Below, one piece after another: positions 51,805 to 59,926 of a DNA stretch of 64,000 bases. Numbering within the stretch: position 1 is the stretch's first letter; each line of letters starts with the position of its first letter. The notes under the pieces were generated by a model. It saw nothing but the letters and a program-made list of their open reading frames with translations, searched no databases and was not told the origin of the DNA. The position numbers and the translations under genes are program-made. The DNA is from Kitasatospora arboriphila (GTDB lineage: Bacteria; Actinomycetota; Actinomycetes; Mycobacteriales; Mycobacteriaceae), in the NCBI RefSeq assembly GCF_000717275.1, contig NZ_JNYV01000002.1, positions 62,001-126,000 on the forward strand. Direction: 5' to 3'.

Positions 51805-51870
51805 CTAGAACCCGAGGATCCAGCCGATGAACGCGAGTGCAGCCAAGACATAGATTTCCACTGAGCCCAT
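51805..51870 (-). CDS. 21-aa hydrophobic peptide
   Basis: MGSVEIYVLAALAFIGWILG plus a final Phe, encoded between ATG 51870 and TAG 51805. The whole peptide is one membrane helix. An AAAGGAA ribosome binding site lies about 5 nt before the ATG. Its length excludes any catalytic function; it could be a membrane peptide or a regulator of a neighbour. Being so short it could also be chance, but helix content and ribosome binding site together are unusual in a gap of this size. Confidence 0.4.
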   Translation of the reverse strand: MGSVEIYVLAALAFIGWILGF

Positions 51871-52977
51871 GATGATTCCTTTGTACGGAGACTTTGAACG
51901 AGCGGACCTGTCGAAGCTCGGACTCTCGTGGGTCTCGGGATCATCTGAGCCGATACAACTTTGACACGTGACGACGTGTCTGTCACTTTTTTCGACTAAC
52001 CAACTTGATGAACATCAGGAAACACATCGCGCCCCATTCGAGCAATCACTTCTGTGCACGACGTTGACCGCGGCAACCACTGGTGCCGCGAGTATCCAGC
52101 GAAGCGTGAAGGTCATGGCGACGCCCATACCCGAGGAACAAAGTCGACCCGAGCGCAGGCGCGACCTAGACATGCCCATGAGCAACGGCAGAATCAAACC
52201 GGCGGGCCGTCCACCTGGTCGGTCGAGCCGCCCCGGCGGCTCTGGGTCATGGCGTCAGTTTCCAGCGCAGGACATTTACGGCGCCTTCCTCGTCGAAAAA
52301 TGTATTGCAGTACAACGCTTTCCACAGGTAAACGCCGGCCGTAAAAACTAAGCCGCCGACGCCTTACGCGAATCACCCGATCGTGATAGCAGTGGATCTG
52401 GTGCAGAGCGCCGTTCGCCAGTGTCGAAGCCGATCAGACCAGCGATGGACTGGGCCACTCGAGCGCCTCAGACGGGATCTGCTTGATGCGTCTTACGCGG
52501 TGGTCCTCCACGACAACTCCGCTCGGTCTATCGATCGACACACCACACGTACAACAACGAGTTGCTGCGCGGCCGTCTCTACCCGCTCGGGCGGAAGGTC
52601 CACCACTGCAGCGTGAAATGCAGCTGGCATGTCTACCCTGGTGACGGGGGTAGTGTCCTGCGCTAAAGCTGATTAGCGCAGCTGAGAGGACACCAACTGT
52701 AGTAGCTCCCGGATCCCAGCCCTACCCGTCACGCACGACGCCTTCCGGGCTAATAACCGGCACGTTGTCCGTGAGGACCGGATTCTGCGAGATTGACTCG
52801 CGACGCAGGCTTCTTACGTGTCTGGGAAGCACCCCCGATGCTTTATGCGTCGACGATTAAGGCCAGTGAACGCCCAGTCTGCCGTCGGCACAGGTGGACA
52901 TTTTTGCCCAGACTTGACCTGGGGGGCTCAAAGGCAGCAGGTTGGGAAGGACTCAGCGAGTCAAGGGAGCACTAGTC
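51871..52977. other. Gene-poor stretch (about 1.1 kb), possible integration scar
   Basis: No frame on either strand translates to a recognisable protein; the open frames there are Arg/Ser-rich or broken. Codon periodicity is weak and the base composition is lower in GC than around it (for example 51950-52080). It separates the housekeeping part from the island that begins with the GH3 gene. One frame at about 52545-52660 gives a short aromatic/His-rich run ending at a TAA inside the palindrome at 52653-52693. It may be a gene remnant, but I cannot name its source. Confidence 0.5.
52653..52693. repeat. Nested palindrome at the edge of the island
   Basis: Outer arms GTGTCCT and AGGACAC (52653-52659, 52687-52693) enclose inner arms TGCGCTAA and TTAGCGCA (52659-52666, 52673-52680) around AGCTGA. 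The two arm sets share T52659 and leave an unpaired right-hand GCTGAG, giving an asymmetric bulged hairpin. Bases TAGTGTCC at one end resemble known insertion-sequence termini, but there is no transposase beside it. It may be an insertion remnant, an operator or a terminator. Confidence 0.5.
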
Positions 52978-55233
52978 ATGAGCACAAACCCGAGCCACAA
53001 CCTGACGCTCCAACAGAAAGTTGCTCTCGGTAGTGGAGCCGACTTCTGGTCAACCAAGGCAATCGCCGCCTTGCCCTCGATGGTCCTCACCGATGGCCCC
53101 CACGGGGTGCGCCGACAGACCGGGGCTACTGACCATCTCGGCCTGGCGGGCAGCGAGCCAGCGACCTGTTTTCCGCCCGCTGTCGGACTGGGCCAAAGCT
53201 GGGATCGAGATCTCGTGCGAGAAGTTGGTGAGGCACTGGGCCGGGAAGCCCGCAGCCTAGGAGTCGATGTCCTCCTCGGCCCCGGAATCAACATTAAGCG
53301 CGACCCCCGCTGCGGCCGCAACTTCGAGTATTTCGCCGAAGATCCGCTCCTTACAGCAATATTGAGCAGCGCCTGGGTAGACGGGATCCAGGGCACCGGT
53401 GTCGGTGCTTCGCTCAAGCACTTCGCCGTCAACAACGCCGAACACGATCGCATGCGCGCCAGCTCCGACGTTGATGAAAGAACATTGCACGAGATTTATC
53501 TTCGGGCGTTCGAGCATGTCATTCGCACTGCAGCACCATGGACAGTGATGTGCTCGTACAACCGAATCAACGGAACCTACGCGGCCGAGAACTACTGGCT
53601 GCTTACCTCGGTCCTTCGCGAAGCGTGGGGATTTGACGGTGTAGTGGTCAGTGATTGGGGTGCAGTTCGAGACCGCGTCGCAGCAGTTTCCGCCGGCCTC
53701 GATCTGCAAATGCCCGGCGGCAACGATGAATCCGATGAAGCCGTACTGGCCGCGGTGCAAGCAGGCTCCTTGCGCATGGCAGCCATCGACCGGTCAGCGG
53801 GCGCAATGGTCGGCCTCGCCGACAAGGTACGGCACGGTCGCAGTACCCCTGTCACCGCTCCCGACCTCCAAGCCCACCATGCGCTGGCTCGCAACGTCGC
53901 CGGTCGGTGCGTTGTACTTCTGAAGAACGACGGCGGATTGTTGCCACTGAGCGGCGACCAAAGTATCGCAGTAATCGGCGAGTTCGCTATTCATCCCCGC
54001 TATCAGGGTGGCGGCAGCTCACACGTCAACCCAACTGCCGTCGACTCCCCCTTGGACGAGATCCAAGCGCTGGCATCTCCTAACGGCGACGTCACCTTTG
54101 CGCGCGGATTCACCGCCAGCGAGAATGACGACGGTTCGCTGCGTCCAGCCGCCGTCGACGCTGCCGGTGCGGCAGATGTGGCCGTCGTGTTTCTCGGGCT
54201 TGCGGCCGCGCAGGAATCCGAAGGCTTCGACCGCGAGGACATCGAGCTGTCCGCAGACCAGATCGGCCTACTAGCCGAGATTGTTCAACAACAACCGAAT
54301 ACAGTAGTGGTACTCGCCCACGGAGGGATCGTGCGGCTCACACAGGTCGCCCAACTAGCCCCAGCGATCCTCGACAGTGCGCTTCTCGGTCAGGCCGCCG
54401 GCGGTGGCGTGGCCGATGTGTTGTTCGGCAAAGTCAATCCCTCTGGCAGGTTGAGTGAAACCGTGCCAATCCGATTGCAAGACACACCTGCGTACCTCAA
54501 CTTCCCCGGCGAGAACTCCCACACCCTCTACGGCGAGGGCCAATTCGTTGGCTACCGGTGGTACGACACCCGAGAACTCGACGTCGCCTTCCCGTTCGGT
54601 CACGGATTGTCCTACACCCGTTTTCGCTACTCCGACTTCACTGTTGAAGTGACCGACACCGGTGTCACCGCAGCCGTATCTATTAACAACGTCGGCGATC
54701 GGCCCGGCCGCGAAGTGGTCCAGGTGTATACAACGAAAGTAAAATCGGCGGTCACCCGTCCCGTCCGTGAGCTCAAACAGTTTCTGGCAGTCCATCTCAA
54801 CCCCGGCGAGGAAGAACGCGTCAGGCTGCCCATCGAACGCAGTGCACTCGCATACTGGGACATTCGCACACACAGATGGCTAGTTGAGGACGGCGAATAC
54901 GAATTTACCGTGGGCGCATCGAGTCGCGACCTGCGAGCAGCGCAGACCGTGACCGTTACCGGGGATCAGCTCCACATCCCGATTACGATGCACACCACCT
55001 TTGACGAGTTGAAGACCCACCCTCACGCCGCGCCCCTACTGGACTATCTGGCCGCGCACGCACCAGGCGGGATGAGGGCGGACGGCGACGGTGAGGCCGC
55101 GGGTATCGACATGTCCCAGATGATGCGCTCGATACCCATCGGCCGTATGGCCGCGTTCGGCATGAGCGCGGCCGAACTCGACGGGATGCGGCGGATCATT
55201 CGTGAGATCAACCGCCAGACGCGTGCTGGTTGA
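52978..55233 (+). CDS. Glycoside hydrolase family 3 beta-glucosidase
   Basis: 751 aa from ATG 52978 with AAGGGAG upstream. No signal peptide, so cytoplasmic. GH3 N-terminal domain: LTDGPHGVRRQ, FPPAVGLGQSWD, LGPGINIKRDPRCGRNFEYFAEDPLL, GVGASLKHFAVNN (K-H motif) and GVVVSDWGAV with the nucleophile Asp226. The C-terminal domain has VLLKNDGGLLPL and YQGGGSSHVNP, then a fibronectin-III-like domain (FPFGHGLSYTRFRYSDFTVEV, GREVVQVYTTKV). It hydrolyses beta-glucosides such as salicin or arbutin. It opens the plus-strand half of the island. The DNA looks less GC-rich than the core genes and uses codons such as CTA and ATT more, consistent with transfer. Confidence 0.9.
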   Translation: MSTNPSHNLTLQQKVALGSGADFWSTKAIAALPSMVLTDGPHGVRRQTGATDHLGLAGSEPATCFPPAVGLGQSWDRDLVREVGEALGREARSLGVDVLLGPGINIKRDPRCGRNFEYFAEDPLLTAILSSAWVDGIQGTGVGASLKHFAVNNAEHDRMRASSDVDERTLHEIYLRAFEHVIRTAAPWTVMCSYNRINGTYAAENYWLLTSVLREAWGFDGVVVSDWGAVRDRVAAVSAGLDLQMPGGNDESDEAVLAAVQAGSLRMAAIDRSAGAMVGLADKVRHGRSTPVTAPDLQAHHALARNVAGRCVVLLKNDGGLLPLSGDQSIAVIGEFAIHPRYQGGGSSHVNPTAVDSPLDEIQALASPNGDVTFARGFTASENDDGSLRPAAVDAAGAADVAVVFLGLAAAQESEGFDREDIELSADQIGLLAEIVQQQPNTVVVLAHGGIVRLTQVAQLAPAILDSALLGQAAGGGVADVLFGKVNPSGRLSETVPIRLQDTPAYLNFPGENSHTLYGEGQFVGYRWYDTRELDVAFPFGHGLSYTRFRYSDFTVEVTDTGVTAAVSINNVGDRPGREVVQVYTTKVKSAVTRPVRELKQFLAVHLNPGEEERVRLPIERSALAYWDIRTHRWLVEDGEYEFTVGASSRDLRAAQTVTVTGDQLHIPITMHTTFDELKTHPHAAPLLDYLAAHAPGGMRADGDGEAAGIDMSQMMRSIPIGRMAAFGMSAAELDGMRRIIREINRQTRAG

Positions 55234-55752
55234 CGGGGAATTCTGTCAAGCCTCTTGTCGTACAACTGATCGAGTGCGCTGCTGATGGCGCAGGCCCGAT
55301 CTGTCGACCTTCCACCATCTCGTCCGGCGCATGTCTGCCCGAGATCTTTGCCCCGGCTCGGACCCAACATCCTGAGGCAAGCGGACCGAGCCCGCCTCCA
55401 GGTGGCATCAACATCATCTTCCACGTGGCAAAACTCTTGGAATGGTAGTCCCCTCCGTTACACATCGCCGAGTGGGATGAGCCGCCGGCGGGAGTTCGAA
55501 TAGCAAGCTCCGCGGCGTTCTACCTCATGTAGCTGTCTGCGCAACGCCAACCGACCTACCGCCCCCATTCCCGACGCTCCGGCCGGCGTTTGCGAGCCGC
55601 GCCTCGAGGACCACGCACCAGCCGCAGCCACCGCATTGACCCGATATGTGTCATATTTGTTGACATACCTCAATCTGGTGTTACATAGTGATGGTACTCA
55701 CATTCGCGACCTCGCGTCGTGGCCGCATTCCGCCCGAACAGATGGAAGTCCC
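55234..55752. other. Intergenic region between GH3 and alcohol dehydrogenase genes
   Basis: 519 nt without a recognisable gene; the open frames in it give unrelated, low-complexity translations. It holds the promoter of the alcohol dehydrogenase gene near 55660-55687 (separate entry) and no obvious terminator for the GH3 gene. Base composition falls toward AT-rich at 55640-55700. Confidence 0.5.
55644..55687 (+). promoter_or_regulatory. Sigma-70-like promoter with overlapping dyads before the alcohol dehydrogenase gene
   Basis: -35 TTGACA (55660-55665), 16-nt spacer, -10 TACATA (55682-55687). Two perfect dyads overlap the -35: ATATG-TGT-CATAT (55644-55656) and TGTCA-N7-TGACA (55649-55665). 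The start codon is 66 nt downstream at 55753. Overlapping dyads at a -35 box fit a repressor, so the ADH-ALDH-isochorismatase genes are probably substrate-induced. The regulator is not in the window. Confidence 0.55.
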
Positions 55753-56859
55753 GTGACAACAATCACCGCCGCAGTGGCACCGCAGACCGGCGAGCCACTG
55801 GTTCTCGAGCAGCTCGAACTCGATGACATCCATCCGAACGAGGTGCGCGTGCGCCTTGTTGCTACCGGTGTCTGCCATACCGATGCGATCGTGCGTGACG
55901 GCGTTTACCCGACACCTTTGCCGGCGGTGCTCGGCCACGAGGGGGCGGGTGTCGTCGAAGCCATCGGTGAAGACGTCAGCAGCGTGGTGCCTGGCGACCA
56001 TGTAGTACTTTCGGCGGCCTACTGCGGTTCATGCAGGCAATGCCGATCGGGGCGCGGCGCATATTGCGAACATCTCTTCCGAGAAGACTTCGGCGGCCGG
56101 AGACGGGACGGTAGCAGCGCACTGAGCACGTCCGATGGGAAGGTCATCTCGTCACACTTCTTCGGCCAGTCCTCGTTCGGTACTTACGCAAACGTTGTTG
56201 AAACCTCAATTGTGAAGATAGATCAGGATGTGCCCCTCGACGTTGTGGCACCGCTCGGCTGTGGACTGCAGACGGGTGCCGGAGCTATCCTCAACGATCT
56301 CCGTCCGGCTGCGGGCACCACGCTGGTGGTCTTCGGTGTTGGTGCGGTCGGTTCCGCCGCGATCATGGCAGGTCGTGTTTCCGGCTGCACGACAATCGTT
56401 GCCGTTGACCTCCATCAATCACGGCTCGACCTCGCGAGGGAACTCGGCGCAACTCACGCTCTCAACCCCGCGACCTCCGACGTTGTCGAGGAGCTCGCGA
56501 CGATCACCAACGGTGACGGTGTCGACTACGCGCTCGATACCACTGCGGTCCCAAAGGTACTTGAGCAGGCGGCCTCGACGCTGGCCATCGGCGGCACCCT
56601 TGCCCTTGTTGGCGCAGCCGCACCCGGCACCACGGTCAACTTCGAAATCGGAGCATCACTGGTCAAGGGGTGGACCTTCAAGACCATCATCCAGGGCAGC
56701 TCGGTGCCGCAGGTCTTCATCCCCCGCCTCATCGACTTGTGGAGACAGGGTCGCTTCCCGTTCGACAAGTTGATCAAGAACTACGAATTATCCGACATCA
56801 ACACAGCTTTCGCCGATTCGGCGTCGGGCCTCACAGTCAAACCTGTTGTCGTCTTCTGA
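55753..56859 (+). CDS. Zinc-dependent (aryl-)alcohol dehydrogenase
   Basis: 368 aa from GTG 55753 with GGAAG upstream. Medium-chain dehydrogenase/reductase: catalytic Zn site from Cys in ATGVCHTDAIV, His in LGHEGAGVVE and Cys in LGCGLQTGAG; structural Zn from the Cys cluster CGSCRQCRSGRGAYC. NAD-binding VVFGVGAVGSAAIMAGRV precedes an acidic residue at the strand end, favouring NAD. The class is the aryl/benzyl-alcohol dehydrogenase type (XylB/AreB-like, about 370 aa). In the island it should oxidise the aglycone, for example salicyl alcohol, to the aldehyde. It lies 52 nt before the aldehyde dehydrogenase. Confidence 0.88.
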   Translation: MTTITAAVAPQTGEPLVLEQLELDDIHPNEVRVRLVATGVCHTDAIVRDGVYPTPLPAVLGHEGAGVVEAIGEDVSSVVPGDHVVLSAAYCGSCRQCRSGRGAYCEHLFREDFGGRRRDGSSALSTSDGKVISSHFFGQSSFGTYANVVETSIVKIDQDVPLDVVAPLGCGLQTGAGAILNDLRPAAGTTLVVFGVGAVGSAAIMAGRVSGCTTIVAVDLHQSRLDLARELGATHALNPATSDVVEELATITNGDGVDYALDTTAVPKVLEQAASTLAIGGTLALVGAAAPGTTVNFEIGASLVKGWTFKTIIQGSSVPQVFIPRLIDLWRQGRFPFDKLIKNYELSDINTAFADSASGLTVKPVVVF

Positions 56860-56911
56860 CCTGCCCGAGCTGCCAAGCCACCAGCAAACGAGGAACGCAA
56901 GGAGATTCATC

Positions 56912-58357
56912 ATGACCACCACAAGTGAAGTAATGACCGTCGGCCATCTCATCAACGGCGAACTCACCACAGTCACCGACTACGACGAGGTACGTGACCC
57001 GGGCCGGCTCGGCGACATAGCCGCCCGGGTTGCCGTAGGCACCCCACAGGATGTCAACCGGGCGGTTGAGGCCGCCGACAAAGCCTTCCGTTCGTGGAAG
57101 AAGGTATCCCCTGCCGAACGGGCACAGCTACTCCTTCAAGCGGCTGAAGTGTTGTCTGGCTGCGGCGCCGATCTGGCCCCGCAACTGGTGCGCGAGCACG
57201 GCGGTGTGTTGTGGGAGGCCCAAACCGACTTCGGCCTGGGGACCGGCGTTCTTCAGCACACAGCGAGTCTGACGGAGAACTTCTTCACGCCCGTCCAATA
57301 CGACGACGAACAGAGTTTCATCAGCATTGAAAAAGAGCCGCGCGGCGTGGTGGCAGCGGTCGTGCCTTGGAACATGCCGGTGGTGCTCACGATGATGAAG
57401 CTGGCGCCCGCGTTGGCTACTGGCAACACCATTGTCCTGAAGCCGTCACCTTTTGCGCCCGCAGCGTTGACCATCGCCTTGCACCGAATGGCGCAGGTGT
57501 TTCCGGCGGGGGTCATTAACGTTGTCCACGGACACGCCGACGTGGGTAAGGCGCTCACTTCTCATCCGCTGGTCCGCAAGGTCGGTTTCACCGGCGGTAC
57601 CGCGACGGCCCGCCAAGTGATGACGTCGGCCTCCGGCACCATCAAGAACATCACGCTCGAGCTGGGCGGCAATGACCCCGCCGTCGTCCTCGACGACGTT
57701 GACATCGACGCAGCCCTCGACCGTATGCTCACGGGCGTATTCACTCGGACAGGCCAGATCTGTTTCGCGGTCAAGCGAATCTACGTTCCGGCCTCGCTGT
57801 ACACAAGTTTCGCGGATGCGTTCTGTGAACGAGTCGATCAGTACGCAGTCGGGCATGGCCTTGATGAAGCCGCAAGCTTCGGGCCGCTGAACAACAAGGC
57901 GCAGTTCGACAGCGTCACGTCGCTGATCGAGGGCACCAAAAACTCTGACGCCACGGTCGTCCAGCTCGGGCGAAAGCTGCCGTCCGCCGACAATGGGTAT
58001 TACGTTCTGCCGCACGTGGTTCGCGACGTCGGCCAAAGCGCCACAATCACCACATGTGAACAATTCGGCCCCGTGGTTCCGATCATCTCGTACGACAATC
58101 TGGATCAGGCTATCGAGTGGGCCAACGACTCGGAATACGGACTCGGTTCGTCGGTGTGGACCACCGACCATGATCGTGGCCTACAGGTCGCGCGCCGTAT
58201 CGAGGCCGGCAGTACCTTCATCAATTCGCATGCGTTCGAATCACTCGACCTGCGTATGCCTTTCGGCGGGATCAAGCAGAGCGGCATCGGTAGAGAGTTC
58301 GGCGCGGCCGGTATGTCCGAGTACGTCGAGGAACATTCCATCCGTCTACTCAAGTGA
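56912..58357 (+). CDS. Aldehyde dehydrogenase
   Basis: 481 aa from ATG 56912 with AAGGAG 9 nt upstream. ALDH signatures: VVPWNMPVVLTMMKLAPALATGNTIVLKPSPFAP, VGFTGGTATARQVM, catalytic Glu in ITLELGGNDPAVVLDDVDID, catalytic Cys in RTGQICFAVKRIYVP and EQFGPVVPIISYD. It oxidises an aldehyde to the acid with NAD(P). Following the alcohol dehydrogenase by 52 nt, its natural substrate here is probably the aromatic aldehyde from that step, for example salicylaldehyde, but substrate specificity cannot be read from the motifs. Confidence 0.9.
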   Translation: MTTTSEVMTVGHLINGELTTVTDYDEVRDPGRLGDIAARVAVGTPQDVNRAVEAADKAFRSWKKVSPAERAQLLLQAAEVLSGCGADLAPQLVREHGGVLWEAQTDFGLGTGVLQHTASLTENFFTPVQYDDEQSFISIEKEPRGVVAAVVPWNMPVVLTMMKLAPALATGNTIVLKPSPFAPAALTIALHRMAQVFPAGVINVVHGHADVGKALTSHPLVRKVGFTGGTATARQVMTSASGTIKNITLELGGNDPAVVLDDVDIDAALDRMLTGVFTRTGQICFAVKRIYVPASLYTSFADAFCERVDQYAVGHGLDEAASFGPLNNKAQFDSVTSLIEGTKNSDATVVQLGRKLPSADNGYYVLPHVVRDVGQSATITTCEQFGPVVPIISYDNLDQAIEWANDSEYGLGSSVWTTDHDRGLQVARRIEAGSTFINSHAFESLDLRMPFGGIKQSGIGREFGAAGMSEYVEEHSIRLLK

Positions 58358-58472
58358 GCCTCAGGGTCGATGGCAGGGCCTGGTGCAGGCTCTGCCGTCG
58401 ACCTGTTGGTTGAACAGATAAGCGTTCCGCACCCGAGCGCCTTCGACCCCATCCAGGACAGATAGGTTCATC

Positions 58473-59108
58473 ATGGGATACACAGTGCCGGTCATCGATC
58501 CACGTAAGACTGCAGTGATCGTCGTCGACATGGAGAACGACTTCGTCGAGTCGACATCGCCGATGTCGTCCGCCCAGGCGCGAGATGCCATTCCAGAGAT
58601 GCGGCGGGTGCTCGACACCGCACGTCGCACGGGAATGAAGGTCGTGTACACCACACACGCACACCGGGAAGACGGTTCAGACATGGGCCGGTTTCGCGAC
58701 CTCTACCCACCTATCGCACACAAAGTGAGCCTGGTGGACGGCACTTCGGGCGTCGAAATTTATCCCGAGCTCCGGCCTGAAGCCGGTGAGGTGATCATCA
58801 AAAAGCATCGTTACAGTGGCTTTTTCGGAACCGACCTCGACATGATTTTGCGCAACAGCGGTATCGAAACCGTCGTCATCATCGGCACGACCACCGAGAA
58901 TTGTTGTCACGCTACAGCCCGTGACGCGATGTTCAATGACTACTTCGTGGTTTTCGTCGCCGATGCGACCGGAACGTTCGACTACCCCGACGTTGGGTGG
59001 GGGGCAATGAGCGCTGACGAGGTCCATGCGGCCACGCTCAGCATCTTGGCTTTCTCTACCGCGGACGTCATGAATGTCAGTGACTTCGAAAAGCGCGTCG
59101 TCGAGTAG
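58473..59108 (+). CDS. Isochorismatase-family cysteine hydrolase
   Basis: 211 aa. Catalytic triad: Asp19 in AVIVVDMENDF, Lys in IIKKHRYSGFFGTDL and Cys in TTTENCCHATARDAMFND. The hydrolase fold runs from the first strand to YFVVFVADATG. There are two adjacent Cys (ENCCHAT), where most members have one, so which is nucleophilic is uncertain. Members cleave isochorismate, nicotinamide, carbamoyl-sarcosine or N-carbamoyl amides; the activity here is unknown. Position after the aldehyde dehydrogenase suggests a role with an aromatic amide or activated intermediate; that is inference. Confidence 0.87.
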   Translation: MGYTVPVIDPRKTAVIVVDMENDFVESTSPMSSAQARDAIPEMRRVLDTARRTGMKVVYTTHAHREDGSDMGRFRDLYPPIAHKVSLVDGTSGVEIYPELRPEAGEVIIKKHRYSGFFGTDLDMILRNSGIETVVIIGTTTENCCHATARDAMFNDYFVVFVADATGTFDYPDVGWGAMSADEVHAATLSILAFSTADVMNVSDFEKRVVE

Positions 59109-59144
59109 CGGGCACCGTCCGCGTTGACGCCAAGATCGTCCTGC

Positions 59145-59189
59145 CCCGCCATCGAAATATCTCTGATAGCAGACTATTTCGATGGCGGG
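59145..59189. terminator. Strong bidirectional terminator at the centre of the island
   Basis: CCCGCCATCGAAATA and its exact complement form a 15-bp perfect stem (59145-59159 and 59175-59189) with a 15-nt loop. It is flanked by the stops of the isochorismatase gene (59108, plus) and the maleylpyruvate isomerase gene (59202, minus). Convergent arrangement and perfect stem support simultaneous termination for both halves. Confidence 0.85.
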
Positions 59190-59201
59190 CTTATTCGGCG
59201 G

Positions 59202-59918
59202 TCACAACCACTTGGGTGGTAGCGGGTCGCCCTCGATAGACAGATTCACCGCTCCGCGGCCTGCCGCCCATCGCACGACCGCAGCGCGACTTCCCGAGAC
59301 CGTCGTGGTGGCATGAGACCCTTCGCCGACCGTTATTGCTTCGCCGTCGGCGCGAAGCATGATTTCCTCGCCGATGCCCTTCTTGCGCCACATCCCTACG
59401 ATGTCGACGAGAACTGAGTTGAGGACTTCGTCGGGAAAGTCGCCGAACCGTCCACCGTTGTCGAGATCAACGGCGTGGATCCAGACCTCGCGGCTTCGCA
59501 TCCAGGCGGTTTCCAAAGCGGGAACATCACGCCCCTGTGCGGTGCGCACGATCGCCGACCATGCCGCCTCCGGCAGGTGCCGCCACTTCTCGTCGAGCCG
59601 GGCGACGGTGTGGTCAAACAGATTTCGCAGTGCCGCTGCGCTGAGTGTCGCGCCTTCCTCGATCTCGCGATTGCGCTGGGTGGGCGACTCATACATAGCG
59701 GTCTCGACCCCTGTTGCCGCCCAGTCCAGGAGGCGGCACAGCGCGGCAGCGTTATAACCCACGTGCGCGAGGAGGTGTCGGCGCGACCATCCGTCCAGGA
59801 GGGTGGCGCCGTCGAGCTCTCCGTCAGAGAGCTCGCCTAATCGTTGAGCGAAATACGCCGTGCCCCGGCGTGCAGTCAGAATCTGTTCGGCGGGTGGCAT
59901 CTGATGGAAAATTCTCAC
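59202..59918 (-). CDS. Mycothiol-dependent maleylpyruvate isomerase
   Basis: 238 aa from GTG 59918, 8 nt after the fumarylpyruvate hydrolase stop; a later ATG at 59900 is possible. DinB/MDMPI fold: GATLLDGWSRRHLLAHVGYNAAALCRLLDWA (His metal ligand), ALETAWMRSREVWIHAVDLDNGGRF (Glu and His ligands), then a C-terminal ITVGEGSHATTTVSGSRAAVVRWAAGRGAVNLSIEGDPLPPKWL. This is the layout of the Corynebacterium mycothiol-dependent maleylpyruvate isomerase, about 240 aa. It turns maleylpyruvate into fumarylpyruvate. It is the last gene of the gentisate operon, beside the dioxygenase and the hydrolase, so the assignment is strong. Confidence 0.9.
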   Translation of the reverse strand: MRIFHQMPPAEQILTARRGTAYFAQRLGELSDGELDGATLLDGWSRRHLLAHVGYNAAALCRLLDWAATGVETAMYESPTQRNREIEEGATLSAAALRNLFDHTVARLDEKWRHLPEAAWSAIVRTAQGRDVPALETAWMRSREVWIHAVDLDNGGRFGDFPDEVLNSVLVDIVGMWRKKGIGEEIMLRADGEAITVGEGSHATTTVSGSRAAVVRWAAGRGAVNLSIEGDPLPPKWL

Positions 59919-59926
59919 TGCGTGAC

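Noticed and set aside
52383..52660. Possible transposase remnant
   Set aside because: Short frames here have no DDE, HTH or integrase motif; I could not connect them to any family, so only the palindrome is listed.
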